Positions 46,048-55,586 of a stretch of 64,000 bases of DNA are shown piece by piece. The translations under genes were made by a program, and so were the position numbers. The notes beneath the pieces are model-generated. The model did not search any database and was not told the DNA's origin. It saw only the letters and a program-made list of their open reading frames with translations. This DNA comes from Acidobacteriota bacterium. Lineage in GTDB: Bacteria > Acidobacteriota > Terriglobia > Bryobacterales > Bryobacteraceae. The DNA is taken from positions 1 through 64,000 of the forward strand of contig JAEZIJ010000233.1 of the NCBI GenBank assembly GCA_023436715.1. The letters are read 5' to 3'. Numbering within the stretch: position 1 is the first letter of the stretch; each line of letters opens with the position of its first letter.

Positions 46048-48504
46048 ATGCCCGAGTTCCCGCGCGACCTGCCGCACCTCTACCTAAGAGGAAGCGGCAA
46101 GGCGGAGCCATACACTAGCAAGCGCCGCGCTGGCGCTCACAAACTCCCGCAGCGTGACCGCGCTGGACACGCCGAGACACTTCGAATTGCCCTCGCCGCT
46201 GCATTCACTGCCGGCGAAGTGCGGCGGCAGGAGAGAGACCCAAACGTCGCTGCTGGAACGCCAGGATTGTATCTCGACTTTGAGATTCTGCCGGGCGCGG
46301 AAGATGCAATCGAACTGCTTGAGAACAGGGTCAAGCACATTGAACTCGTCTCTGTGCGCCAATCATCAGACACAAGCCCGGCTGTGGCGACCGTGTTCGT
46401 CCCCGATTCTGCCGCTGATCACTTCCTGAAGAAGGTCGAAGGGTATCGATCTGAGCACACAAAGAAGGGCAAGCCGAAGAACGAGGCTCTGGTTGCGCGT
46501 ATCGAGAACATCGCTCTCGCGGCCGTGAGATCGCTCTTTACCGACGACCCTGCGTTGCTGCCGCCCGCCGGCCAAAGGATCTGGTGGGAGGTGTGGATTA
46601 GGCAAGGACATGCCGACACGTTCGACACCGTGGCCACACGCCTGGCGATTCCCATCCAACAGCAGCGGCTCTTGTTCCCCGACCGTGAAGTCCGGTTGGT
46701 TTACGGCAACGAGATCACGATCGCGCGTCTATTCGTGAACAGCGACGCCATCGCTGAAGTGCGACGCGCGAAGGACACGCCTGCTCTCTTTGTTCGTTGG
46801 TCAAACGTCGAGCAGGCTGCGTGGGCGACAGACCTCGTTGGCCGCCTCACCGGGCCCGAAACCCAGGACGTTGCCGTCTGCATTCTCGATACAGGCGTTA
46901 CGCAAGCACATCCGCTGCTTGCTCCGGCTCTCGACGCCGATGATGTGCACGTGTACGATCCCGGATGGCAAGGCGGCGACAGCCGGGGCCACGGAACGAA
47001 CATGGCTGGTACGGCACTTTACGGGGATTTGATGACATTGATGGCTGGCAATGGAGCGGTTCCGTTGACGCATCGGCTCGAATCCGTGAAGATCCTGCCT
47101 GACGATGGAGAAAACCAACCCAGGCTGTATGGTGCGATCACCCGCGAAGCGATCGCACGTGCTGAGGTGCAAGCTCCTGCCCGGCGCCGCGCCGTGTGCA
47201 TGGCGGTCACCAGTGATCTTGGAACCAATCTCGGCCGCCCATCATCTTGGTCGGCTGCCGTCGATCAGCTGTGTTTCGGCGTCGAGACGACACCCAAGCT
47301 GGTGTTGATCTCCGCAGGGAACATTCGGGAAGGCCTTTCGAAAGCAGACTATCCCGCGCGGAACCAAACGGAATCGATTGAGAATCCAGCCCAGGCGTGG
47401 AACGCGATCACGGTTGGGGCATACACTGAGAAAACTACTCTCGTCGATCCCGGCTATGAGGGCTGGGAGCCGATTGCCCCAGTCGGAGGCCTGTCGCCGA
47501 CGAGCCGTACCTCGCTGATGTGGGAGAGGAAGTGGCCGATCAAGCCGGATGTCGTGCTCGAAGGTGGAAACTGGGCAGCCCTCGGCGATCAATGCGATTG
47601 TCCGGACGACCTCGGGCTGCTAACAACGTACCGCGATCCGACGACGCGGCACTTTGACATTTTCCGTGACACCAGTGCCGCAACCGCGATGGCAGGAAAC
47701 CTGGCTGGCAGAATCCTGACCGCCATGCCTAACCGCTGGCCGGAGACCGTCCGGGCATTGATCATTCACTCTGCCGAGTGGACACCCGTGATGAAACAGC
47801 AGTTTGACGCGGCGACATCAGAGCAGCAGAGGCGTGCGATCCTTCGGCAATACGGTTACGGTGTGCCCAGCTACGATCGCGCTATGTTCAGTGCGCTAAA
47901 CGACTTGACGCTGATCGCGGAGGACGAGATTCAGCCGCTGTGGAAGGACAATGAGGATGGCGTGATCAAGAGCCGCCACATGAACCTCCACCAATTTCCG
48001 TGGCCGCGCACCGAGTTGGAGCAGCTAGCTGAGACCGAGGTCGAACTGCGCGTCACCCTTTCGTATTACGTCGAGCCTAATCCTGGCGAGCGCGGCTGGC
48101 TGCGCAGGCACCGATACCCTTCCCATGGGCTTCGGTTTGCGGTGAAACGGTCGCTTGAGTCCGTCGATGCTTTTCGCCAGCGCATCAACGCCGCCGCAGC
48201 AGCTGAAGAAGAGGGTGTCGAACCCATGGACGCGGGGCCAGACAACTGGACATTGGGTAGGATTAGGGACACCGGTTCCATCCATTCTGATTTTTGGCGA
48301 GGTACCGCGGCCGAACTCGCGCAGCGCTCCGCGATCGGCGTCTACCCGATCGGCGGGTGGTGGAAAGAGAATCCCGCGCATCATCGGTATGAGCGCACGG
48401 TTCGATATTCTCTAGTTGTGTCCATCCGCGCAGTAAACGGAGATGTGGACATTTACACTCCCGTTCAAGTGCAAATCGCGACTCCGATCCAGATTGCCAC
48501 GTAA
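46048..48504 (+). CDS. ietS: IetS-like subtilisin-family protease
   Basis: An 818-residue S8 peptidase without signal peptide. An N-terminal region of about 270 residues precedes the catalytic domain. The triad is complete: Asp in VAVCILDTGVTQAH (about 281), His in SRGHGTNMAGTALYG (about 315), Ser in DTSAATAMAGNLAGRI (about 543), and the oxyanion Asn lies in LVLISAGNIREG. A C-terminal beta-rich domain of about 230 residues (EVELRVTLSYYVEPNPGERGW, HRYERTVRYSLVVSI) follows. The intracellular location and coupling with the ATPase fit abortive-infection style defence by the ietAS system. The target is unknown. Confidence 0.82.
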   Translation: MPEFPRDLPHLYLRGSGKAEPYTSKRRAGAHKLPQRDRAGHAETLRIALAAAFTAGEVRRQERDPNVAAGTPGLYLDFEILPGAEDAIELLENRVKHIELVSVRQSSDTSPAVATVFVPDSAADHFLKKVEGYRSEHTKKGKPKNEALVARIENIALAAVRSLFTDDPALLPPAGQRIWWEVWIRQGHADTFDTVATRLAIPIQQQRLLFPDREVRLVYGNEITIARLFVNSDAIAEVRRAKDTPALFVRWSNVEQAAWATDLVGRLTGPETQDVAVCILDTGVTQAHPLLAPALDADDVHVYDPGWQGGDSRGHGTNMAGTALYGDLMTLMAGNGAVPLTHRLESVKILPDDGENQPRLYGAITREAIARAEVQAPARRRAVCMAVTSDLGTNLGRPSSWSAAVDQLCFGVETTPKLVLISAGNIREGLSKADYPARNQTESIENPAQAWNAITVGAYTEKTTLVDPGYEGWEPIAPVGGLSPTSRTSLMWERKWPIKPDVVLEGGNWAALGDQCDCPDDLGLLTTYRDPTTRHFDIFRDTSAATAMAGNLAGRILTAMPNRWPETVRALIIHSAEWTPVMKQQFDAATSEQQRRAILRQYGYGVPSYDRAMFSALNDLTLIAEDEIQPLWKDNEDGVIKSRHMNLHQFPWPRTELEQLAETEVELRVTLSYYVEPNPGERGWLRRHRYPSHGLRFAVKRSLESVDAFRQRINAAAAAEEEGVEPMDAGPDNWTLGRIRDTGSIHSDFWRGTAAELAQRSAIGVYPIGGWWKENPAHHRYERTVRYSLVVSIRAVNGDVDIYTPVQVQIATPIQIAT

Positions 48505-48531
48505 GGTGGGACCTTTGGTGTTGGTGGCGGC

Positions 48532-49902
48532 TCACTGAACCACTGCGGTCACCGGTGCCGTGTCTGCGAGGCTGGGTGGCGCCTCGGGCGCTGGCGGAGC
48601 GGCGGGCGGCGTGCTGGACGGCGGCAACTGCGGCTCGGCCGGCTTGTCCTCTGTCTTCTTCGCTGCTGCGGCCAGCTTTTGCTGGATGCGCCGCGTAAGT
48701 TCGTTTTGGCGCTCCGCGGCGACGAACGTGTAGTGGCTCGTCATTTCCAGACTCTGGTGGCCGGCAATCCTGGAAGCCTCGATCGCGCTGCCGCCGACCT
48801 CCTGACGCCACGTGATGTTCGCGCGCCGGAAGGTGTGCGCACCTAACCCGCGGAAATCGCAACCCTCTGCTCTGGCTGCCTCATGCAGCGCTTCACGAAC
48901 CGTTGAATCCCACATAGGACGCTCCGAGGCATGCTTCTGCGGGAAGACCCAATCGTCCGGCTTTGCGCCCCGTCGAATGGCTTCCTCGCGGAGACGCTCA
49001 GCGAGGTCACCCAGGCCAACGACGCGGCGGCTTGCCTCTGTCTTCGGTGGTCCAATCTCCTGGTGCCACACACGCTGTTCGATGCGAATGGTGGCAGCGT
49101 CCAAGTTCACGTGTTTCCATTGGAGGCCGAGCGCCTCGGAGATACGTACACCGGTGGCAATGCACAGTTCAATAACGAGGCGTTCTTCCCTGTTCATCCG
49201 AGCGAGGACACGAGCGGTTTCTTCAAAGGAAAGGATTCGGCGCTCGGTGGTGTACCGCTTGCGGCCGAGCTTTGCTTTGCTCGCCGGGCTGCGACGCCCC
49301 TCTTCCCAGAGCCCGTGGCCCTCGGCGTAGTAGTAGAGCTGGCTCAGCGTGGCGCGGACCGAGTACATGGTCCACCAGGAATCGAAGGTGGAGTGGAGCC
49401 AGTCCTCAACTGCCTGTGGGCGCAGTTGGTTTAGGCGGAATGCGCCCCACTTGGGGACAATGTAGCGATTCAGAAGGTGCCGCTGTTTCTCGCGCGTAGC
49501 CTTTGCGAGTTGCTTCTCGCGGCTCAAGTAGCCCTCCTCGTACATTCGGGCGATTTCGCTGATTAATGCGACGCCGGTGGCCGCGACCTGTTCGACAGCG
49601 TCTGCGACGGTTGGCGCGTTCAACGTGGCGAGGAACTTATCCCGTTCGACCTCGGCTTCCTTTTTCGTGATCTTCTCGTCGCCGCGGCTGAAACCCACCG
49701 CGTGCTTCTTGCGGACCGTCTTGACGGAGCCGTCCGCCTGGCCTTCGTCGGCGTAGTAGCGGAAGAACCACTTCCAGCCTTCGCGGAACTTCGCCTCCAG
49801 AATCTTGGGGTGCTGCACGCGCACTTTGACCTTCAAACCTCCCGTCAGGGTATGAAGGGTACCTTCGTCGCGCATATCGTTCAAGTCCAATCCGGTCAAC
49901 AC
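48532..49902 (-). CDS. int: tyrosine-family site-specific integrase
   Basis: A 456-residue integrase. An N-terminal arm-binding region (KVRVQHPKILEAKFREGWKWFFRYY) is followed by a core-binding domain (ATREKQRHLLNRYIVPKWGAFRLNQL) and a catalytic domain with all residues: Arg in ATGVRISEALGLQW, Lys in GPPKTEASRRVVGL, His-x-x-Arg in LGAHTFRRANITW, His in IAGHQSLEM and nucleophile Tyr in SHYTFVAA. A Pro/Ala-rich low-complexity tail (about 400-456) is unusual. GTG 49902 overlaps the helicase end, so it closes the long minus-strand early operon. It is the probable recombinase for the tRNA-Ala fragment 3.9 kb away. Confidence 0.92.
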   Translation of the reverse strand: MLTGLDLNDMRDEGTLHTLTGGLKVKVRVQHPKILEAKFREGWKWFFRYYADEGQADGSVKTVRKKHAVGFSRGDEKITKKEAEVERDKFLATLNAPTVADAVEQVAATGVALISEIARMYEEGYLSREKQLAKATREKQRHLLNRYIVPKWGAFRLNQLRPQAVEDWLHSTFDSWWTMYSVRATLSQLYYYAEGHGLWEEGRRSPASKAKLGRKRYTTERRILSFEETARVLARMNREERLVIELCIATGVRISEALGLQWKHVNLDAATIRIEQRVWHQEIGPPKTEASRRVVGLGDLAERLREEAIRRGAKPDDWVFPQKHASERPMWDSTVREALHEAARAEGCDFRGLGAHTFRRANITWRQEVGGSAIEASRIAGHQSLEMTSHYTFVAAERQNELTRRIQQKLAAAAKKTEDKPAEPQLPPSSTPPAAPPAPEAPPSLADTAPVTAVVQ

Positions 49903-49903
49903 A

Positions 49904-51605
49904 TTACACGGACAGATGGGCAGCCATGGTGCTGGCGCGGTCGGCGATGTAGAGCGCCTCGCGGGCGCGCGTCATGCCCACGTAGAACTGGCGGATCACC
50001 CCATCTCTGGGTGGACCGTAGCGCTGATAGGAGGCGTCGCCGGCCTGACTCAGATCCGGAAAAAGAACGACGACATCGGCCTCGCCGCCTTTGATCGAGT
50101 GGATCGTGCCGACGATGACCTGTGGGCTCTCCATCAAGGCTTGCGGCCCGCGTACGTCCGCGATGTCAGCCGGAAACTGGATCCGGTTTTGCATCGCGCC
50201 GTTCACGCGAATGCGCCACCAGCGGAGCAGCGCGCGATGATCCCCTTCGAAGCAGGCGAGGAGCGATTGGAGCGCCGCCGGTTCGAAGATGGCGTCGAGG
50301 TCCGCGATCGTGAGTGGTTTCGCGGCATCCTTGCCTCGGAGTTCGGACTTGGCCCCGTGTTTCAAGACGCCCTTCGCAGTGAGCCACTCCGTCCATTGGA
50401 CGAAGTCGCCTGCGGTCCATTCGCGATGGCCTTCACCGAAATCCGGATGCGCCACCAGCAACGCCAAAACACGGTTCACCGTCGAGCCGCGCCGGCCGAT
50501 GCGCAGGGGGGTTCCAGAAGCCATTGTTGCGGCGGTACGGGTTATGGAACGGGATTGCGTTCTTGCGAAGCACCTGAATGATGGGCCGCAGCATGTAGGA
50601 ACAGGTCGCCAGGAACATCACGCTGCGCCCGCGTTCGAGTTGCTCCATCGCCGTCCTGAGCACGCCGTAATCGGGCGTCTCCCAGTTGCCGGAGACTGTG
50701 GAGCAGAAGCCTGCGGCGGCGCGCGGCAGATACTCCTTTTCCTGGCGCTTGGAAACCTGGTGAATGAGTGCGTTCGCGACGCCATGGACGGCGCGCGGGA
50801 CACGGTAACTCTGCTTCAGGATGATCTTGTGATCTTCCGGGATCTCCGGGTTCAGGATGGCCTCCGGCGATGCGCCGGTGAAAGAGTAGATGGTCTGATC
50901 GTCGTCGCCGGCCACGATGAAGTAGTCGGTGTAGCGGCCCCACTGCCGGATGAGACTCAACTGCATCCGGTTGAGATCCTGCGCCTCGTCGGCGAAGATC
51001 ACCGATGGCTGCTTCGGAGCGATGCGCACGTCGAGCAGGCAGCGCTCGATCGTGTCGCAGAAATCGAGCAGGCCGTTGGCATCCTTGTATGCCTGCCACC
51101 TGACCGCGAACTGGCGCAGCGCTGGTGGCCAGGCGCCAGGCGGCAGCATCTGGCCGCGATACCGGCTCAAGTCTTCCAGCCATTGGTCGCCCTCCTTCTT
51201 GCCCTCGCCATCGTCCTCGGTCGTGTCCTCGCCGTCGAGCACGCCCTGCTTCTTCTTTGAGGTGATCTGCAGGTGGGGATTGTCTTTGTTCCACTCGTCG
51301 ACGTTGCACTCGGCGATCTGCGGCCCGCCGAGCGCGTGGTAGCAGTGCGAATGGAGCGTCCCGATTCGATCGGGCTCGACGGGCAACTCGCGTCCGGCGA
51401 GTTCCGCGGCCGCTGCGCGGGAGAAACTCGTGATCAACACGGCGTCCGGACCGAAACGATCTACGGCGCGACGTATCTGGCGCGTCAGGTTGGTTGTCTT
51501 GCCCGTTCCTGGAGGGCCGAAGATTCGGTACTCCGAAGTGATGGAATGATCGCGCTGCCCGATCTCGTCTAGGGTCCCGCAGGCCTGCTCATTCTGATTC
51601 GACAT
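49904..51605 (-). pseudogene. UvrD/Rep-like superfamily 1 helicase, one frameshift
   Basis: The N-terminal 380 residues have Walker A IFGPPGTGKTTNLT, motif Ia ITSFSRAAAAELAGR, IGTLHSHCYHAL, Walker B VIFADEAQDLNRMQ, motif III AGDDDQTIYSF and motif IV LKQSYRVP. After NNGFWNP the frame runs out at a six-C run (plus strand GGGGGG 50506-50511). The next frame continues LRIGRRGSTVNRVLALL to motif V/VI IVGTIHSIKGGEADVVVLF and QFYVGMTRAREALYIA and ends at 49904. Five Cs would restore one protein of about 560 aa. It is a homopolymer slip, real or a sequence error. The gene belongs to the prophage replication module. Confidence 0.85.
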
Positions 51606-53358
51606 AGGTCTCTTCCTCTCGTGGAATTTCCTGCCCCTGCGCAGTAAAGTCGGCAGGGTCGAACTGGTCGCGCGGGAGCAGCCAACGGCCTTGCTCGCGG
51701 ATCTTCGCGCCGCGCACCCGGATGCTCTGGGCCCCTATTGCGGAAAGCATCGAGGCGATGGCTTTCACCGACAGGTTCTGGCCGAAGGTCTTGTTGAGGT
51801 AGAGTTGCAGATCGACCGAGTTGACCGCGATTTGGTCGCCGATGATCATTGGCCGCCGGATCGCATGGGAGGGTTGTCCCTCGATGGCTGGGATGAACGC
51901 GGTCTCGGTCAGGTAGTGCCCGAGGTTCACGCGCATCGCCCCTTCGAACTCCGTCTCGACCCCGCCCTCGCGCTCGATGAGCGCGTCAAGCATCGCCTGA
52001 GCCAGGCGTTCCCACACGCGCGGCTTGATCTTCGGGATGATCTTGTTGACGGCGCTCGCGATCGCCAGCCGCAGCGACTTATGCTCGATCAACCCTGAGA
52101 CGTTGGGAAGCTCGATGCGGCCGTGCTCCAACTCAACCTGGTAGGTCGGCTCCTTCCCGGTGATCTTGACGAGGCGCAGAATCCGGATGCCGAGTGTGGC
52201 CGAGATGGATTCGCACAGTGCGGCTTTGGCAGCCAGGGGATCGACTGGTTCGTTGGGCGCGCCTGGCTCCGGCGTTAAGTGTGGCTTTGGTCCATCTTGC
52301 GGGGCTCCGGCAGCGGCATTTTCGACTACTAGCGTGTCACCTGGACGATCGACCGACGCATCTTCAGCTCGACTTGCCGCGCGCGCCAACGTCCGCTGGA
52401 AATAATCGCTGCGCGTGCGCTGCTTCTGGTTGTGAAACCGGCGGTGGTGAATGATGAGATCGACGATCTGTTGCGGCTCGAGGCCCGCGTCGACGCCGAA
52501 GTCGGCGAGTGCAAGGTCGTAGCCGCTCTGCGACTGGTCCTTCAAGTCGTGCCGCTGCCGGAACCACGTATTCCGGAAGCGCATGTCGGAGTCGGCCCAC
52601 CGGCGGATCATCTCTTCTGGCACCTGCGCGTTCAGGTTGACGACCAAGCTGTTGTCCGCTGCCGTCTCGGTGAAACTGCGCGCAGTCCGATCCTGGGAGT
52701 CTCGTCCGGGAATTCCGAGGCCATCGAGCAGGTCCTCGAAGTCGGAGAGGTTGTACCGGCGGTCAATCACTTCGTGCACTTCGACCGGCTTCGGCGCATT
52801 TGGGTCCTTGAAATTGCTGGTGCCCGGGATGCGCAGGACACGCGGTAGATCGGCAAGGCGATCGAACGCCCAGCCTCGGTTCGCAGCGTTGAACCGGAGC
52901 ATGCTCTGCCACCGGTGGACGACAGCAGCCGCACGATCGCGCTCCCGGTCACTGTCAAAGATCAGGGGCTCCTTCAGCACCCACCAGGCGTGGCCGCCGT
53001 TACCGGTCGCAACGGTGACCGTCGGTGGGTACTGCGCCGGGATGACCGACAAGGCCTCGCCGAGCGTCGCCGGCAGCGCCTTTTTCGGATGAGCGTCGGA
53101 CAAGAGATCGAAATCTGCCCAGAGCGCCGCGATACCGGTAATGCGGTCAGCCGGGCAACGCTGATGGGCACCGAAATCTTCCGGGGAAAGGCCGACGCCG
53201 ACGTAGGTGTCCATCGCTCTACAGGCCGCGACCACCGCGGCGGCTTGGCCGACGTCGCGGCACCAGTGCGAGCGCTTATCCTGGAGCGTCCAGATGAGGA
53301 CGTAGAGGTGCTCGGGCTTATTGCTCCAAAGAAGATCTAAGAACGATTGCGGGTTCAT
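51589..53358 (-). CDS. phage primase-like protein (AEP/RepB-like)
   Basis: A 589-residue replication protein. The N-terminal half (about 80-240) has IAALWADFDLLSDAHP with two acidic metal ligands, TVTVATGNGGHAWWVL with the catalytic His, and WAFDRLADLPRVLRIPGTSNFKDP, the pattern of archaeo-eukaryotic-type primases on mobile elements. A middle helical region and a C-terminal winged-helix-like part (YLNKTFGQNLSVKAIASMLSAIGA) follow. No helicase Walker motif is present. It overlaps the preceding gene by ATGA and the helicase by 17 bases, so translation is coupled. Confidence 0.75.
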   Translation of the reverse strand: MNPQSFLDLLWSNKPEHLYVLIWTLQDKRSHWCRDVGQAAAVVAACRAMDTYVGVGLSPEDFGAHQRCPADRITGIAALWADFDLLSDAHPKKALPATLGEALSVIPAQYPPTVTVATGNGGHAWWVLKEPLIFDSDRERDRAAAVVHRWQSMLRFNAANRGWAFDRLADLPRVLRIPGTSNFKDPNAPKPVEVHEVIDRRYNLSDFEDLLDGLGIPGRDSQDRTARSFTETAADNSLVVNLNAQVPEEMIRRWADSDMRFRNTWFRQRHDLKDQSQSGYDLALADFGVDAGLEPQQIVDLIIHHRRFHNQKQRTRSDYFQRTLARAASRAEDASVDRPGDTLVVENAAAGAPQDGPKPHLTPEPGAPNEPVDPLAAKAALCESISATLGIRILRLVKITGKEPTYQVELEHGRIELPNVSGLIEHKSLRLAIASAVNKIIPKIKPRVWERLAQAMLDALIEREGGVETEFEGAMRVNLGHYLTETAFIPAIEGQPSHAIRRPMIIGDQIAVNSVDLQLYLNKTFGQNLSVKAIASMLSAIGAQSIRVRGAKIREQGRWLLPRDQFDPADFTAQGQEIPREEETYVESE

Positions 53359-53789
53359 TCTTTTGCTCCGACTTGCCAGCCTTTTGTCGTAGGCCCGTAC
53401 CAGATCTCCGCCGTCCTCTGGGCATGGGTCAGAAACGGAGAAGCGAAGTCGCGCCGGCGGGACGTCCGCGTGCCAGCGAACATCAGCCAGCGATCACCGT
53501 CCCGCACGAGCCAGACAGGCGTGTTACCGCAGGTGGCCTTGACGCACAGCGCGTCGGCCGGAATCACCGGCGCTTCGGGTTGAGAATCACGCGTGATGGG
53601 AGCCGTGGCGAGCCACTTCTCCCAGGACACGAACCGCTCGCCGTTCCAGCAGCCGAGCACAATTCCCTCGTCCAACTCGGCGTCCGCCGGTATGTCGGCG
53701 AGGAACTGTGTCGCTGGCTTCCCATTGTTCTGGGAGAGGCCTTCTTTGAAGCGCCGCCAGGCGTCGAGGCTGTAGGGACCCTTGTTCAT
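53355..53789 (-). CDS. phage hypothetical protein
   Basis: A 144-residue protein starting MNKGPYSLDAWRRFKEGL at ATG 53789, chosen because it overlaps the nuclease stop by ATGA. It contains IVLGCWNGERFVSWEKW, VIPADALCVKATCGNTPVW and two Cys. No family is recognised. Its place between a VRR-NUC nuclease and a primase in one tightly coupled operon suggests a DNA-metabolism helper. Confidence 0.75.
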   Translation of the reverse strand: MNKGPYSLDAWRRFKEGLSQNNGKPATQFLADIPADAELDEGIVLGCWNGERFVSWEKWLATAPITRDSQPEAPVIPADALCVKATCGNTPVWLVRDGDRWLMFAGTRTSRRRDFASPFLTHAQRTAEIWYGPTTKGWQVGAKE

Positions 53790-54097
53790 TCCGGAACAGC
53801 CTCGATACCGAGCACCCTCCGCGCTTCGCCAGCGTCGTGGACGACGCCCACCACCGCGCCGGCGCGGCGCCACTCTTCAAGGCGCACTTCCTGGATTCGA
53901 GTCAGGCGTCCACCGGGCGCCTTCACCTCGAGTTCGAAGTGAAGGCCCCGGTAGCAGCCTATGAGATCGGCGTCGCCGGCGGCCGCCATCTCACTGCCCC
54001 AGCGTTTGCGCACGACCAGGTCAGGCACGGATTTGAGCGCCTGCATGATGGCGGCGACGATGCTCGACTCCCGAGGGGAGGTTCGCCGAGGCATCAC
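53786..54097 (-). CDS. VRR-NUC domain nuclease
   Basis: A 103-residue stand-alone VRR-NUC protein. The PD-(D/E)xK-type core is GDADLIGCYRGLHFELEVKAPGGRLTRIQEVRLEEWRRAGAVVGVV, with Asp, Glu-x-Lys and Gln in order. An N-terminal SPRESSIVAAIMQALK helix carries the conserved Glu. Stand-alone VRR-NUCs are common in phage replication modules and act as structure-specific nucleases. It overlaps both neighbours by 4 bases. Confidence 0.88.
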   Translation of the reverse strand: MMPRRTSPRESSIVAAIMQALKSVPDLVVRKRWGSEMAAAGDADLIGCYRGLHFELEVKAPGGRLTRIQEVRLEEWRRAGAVVGVVHDAGEARRVLGIEAVPE

Positions 54098-54336
54098 TGC
54101 CCTCCCGATTCGTTCGATTCAAGATCGAGGCTGATGCGCTCGCGCACCTTGCGCCCATGGAAGAAGCCGATCTCAACCGCTTCTCCCAACGCCCACAGCC
54201 AACGGCCAGCCCGGCGAAACAGGCGAGCGAGCCCAAGAGTCACTGGCCGCCGTTTGTCTGGCGACGGCCTTTGTGTGAGCCACAGCAGCAGAATGAACGC
54301 CGCTGCCGTGATAGCCAGAACCGCGTAGTCTTTCAT
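54094..54336 (-). CDS. small phage protein with one membrane helix
   Basis: An 80-residue protein whose first 20 residues form a membrane helix (AVLAITAAAFILLLWLT). A basic middle (RPSPDKRR, LARLFRRAGRWLW) and an acidic end follow. It overlaps the VRR-NUC start by 4 bases and lies 12 bases after the upstream gene. No family is recognised. It could be a membrane anchor or superinfection factor, but nothing shows which. Confidence 0.65.
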   Translation of the reverse strand: MKDYAVLAITAAAFILLLWLTQRPSPDKRRPVTLGLARLFRRAGRWLWALGEAVEIGFFHGRKVRERISLDLESNESGGQ

Positions 54337-54348
54337 TGGGCGCCTCGC

Positions 54349-55092
54349 TCAAAACGGCCCCTGCTCTCCGGACTGGTCCCGCGCTTCGGGGTCAAGTCCG
54401 GTCGGCACACGAACGGCCAGGGTGCGGCAGAGTTCGTGGTACTGCTGGGCGCGGCCTGCTTCCTCGGGCGTCAACTTGCGGACGAACTTCAGAGCGGCCT
54501 TACCGTACTGGATGCCGGCGGCGTTCTGCGCCTTCTCCAGTTCGAGGCCGACCAGTGCCTGGTAATACGGGATGCCCTGCGTGGTGAGCTTCAGGAAGAA
54601 CTGCCGGGCGCCTTTGAGGCTGGTTGGCGGCAGCGACACCACCTCGGGCAGCAGGAGATCGCCGCGCAGAACGAAGATCTGCTTCACCTGCTTGCAGGCC
54701 TGCCCGGCGCCCTCTTCCGCACTGCCGTATTCCGCCAGCGGGCACCGCGAACAGTCCCCGCCCGGCTTACCCTTGCCGGTGATCCCATCGGCCGAAGTGC
54801 AATCGGGCGGCTGCTTGCCGCTGCTCTTGCCGAACGCGCTCTTGTAGTAAACCCGGGTGTCGCGGGAGAACACGATCACACCGTCGATGCGGGGGAGCGT
54901 CTCCTCTCCCTCGAGGGTTGGGACGATCCAGCGAGGGCTCGCGCCCCCGGAGATCTTCACCCTCGGGAGATCGAAGTCGGTGATGCCGCCGCCGCTGATG
55001 TTGGTGGCGATGGCCTCGTTGATGGCGTCCAGATTACCGTCGAGCGCGGCGAGCGCGCGGGGCGTTTGGATTTGAATGAGATCGGTAGACAT
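54349..55092 (-). CDS. phage protein with zinc-like Cys cluster, ssDNA-binding-type candidate
   Basis: A 247-residue protein: IDGVIVFSRDTRVYYK, PPDCTSADGITGKG, GDCSRCPLAEYGS and ACKQVKQIFVLR. The four spaced Cys (C..C-x2-C..C) suggest a zinc knuckle. LPPTSLKGARQFFLKLTTQGIPYYQALVGLELEK is a conserved helix-strand block I recall from hypothetical proteins beside phage recombination genes. A strong RBS (AAGGAGAG) precedes ATG 55092. A ssDNA-binding or recombination role is a guess from position. Confidence 0.7.
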   Translation of the reverse strand: MSTDLIQIQTPRALAALDGNLDAINEAIATNISGGGITDFDLPRVKISGGASPRWIVPTLEGEETLPRIDGVIVFSRDTRVYYKSAFGKSSGKQPPDCTSADGITGKGKPGGDCSRCPLAEYGSAEEGAGQACKQVKQIFVLRGDLLLPEVVSLPPTSLKGARQFFLKLTTQGIPYYQALVGLELEKAQNAAGIQYGKAALKFVRKLTPEEAGRAQQYHELCRTLAVRVPTGLDPEARDQSGEQGPF

Positions 55093-55122
55093 AGTGGCTC
55101 TCCTTGGTTTGGCTTGGGTTGG

Positions 55123-55566
55123 TTAGGCTTTCCTGCTGCGCAGGGAGTGAACGAACGAAATCTTGAGGGCGTCGCACAGTGGCGCGGGCAACGCGACGCG
55201 AACTTCTTCCTCGGTGAACAGCCGGTCCTGCTGCTGGCACCGCAGACGGACCTCTTCAGCCACCTCACGCACGAACGCGCGGAGCGACTGGGTGTTGTAG
55301 TTCTCCGACACGTACTGGCCGAGTTCGGATTGCTTCAGCGCTCCGATCACTTCCGCGCGGTCGTTCGCTGGCCCAGCCTGGATATCCTGGGCGATGTAAA
55401 CGGTGCGGCCATCGACCTTCATCGAGGCGACACCATCCGTTAGGAACTGAGGCACGAGGGCCTGCTCCAGATCGTCGATTCGTGCTGCGATTGCTTTGAG
55501 TTCTGAGTCGAGTTCGCGCTTGCGCGTCTCAAGGCACACGAACTCCTTCAACTGCTCCATGTTCAT
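55123..55566 (-). CDS. phage hypothetical protein with coiled coil
   Basis: A 147-residue protein. ATG 55566 follows GAAAGGA. The first 50 residues (LKEFVCLETRKRELDSELKAIAARIDDLEQALV) look like a coiled coil, followed by a beta hairpin (ASMKVDGRTVYIAQDI) and an alpha-helical end. The pattern resembles small phage gp-type proteins paired with Cas4- or SSB-like genes, but the family is not certain. It lies between the SNF2 fragment and the Cys-cluster protein. Confidence 0.65.
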   Translation of the reverse strand: MNMEQLKEFVCLETRKRELDSELKAIAARIDDLEQALVPQFLTDGVASMKVDGRTVYIAQDIQAGPANDRAEVIGALKQSELGQYVSENYNTQSLRAFVREVAEEVRLRCQQQDRLFTEEEVRVALPAPLCDALKISFVHSLRSRKA

Positions 55567-55586
55567 TGCGAGCGTCCTTTCTTCGG

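Noticed and set aside
45067..48504. Reading the ATPase-protease pair as a Lon/Clp-type housekeeping protease
   Set aside because: The protease is a subtilisin-type S8 enzyme with a visible D-H-S triad, and the ATPase lacks Clp/Lon features.
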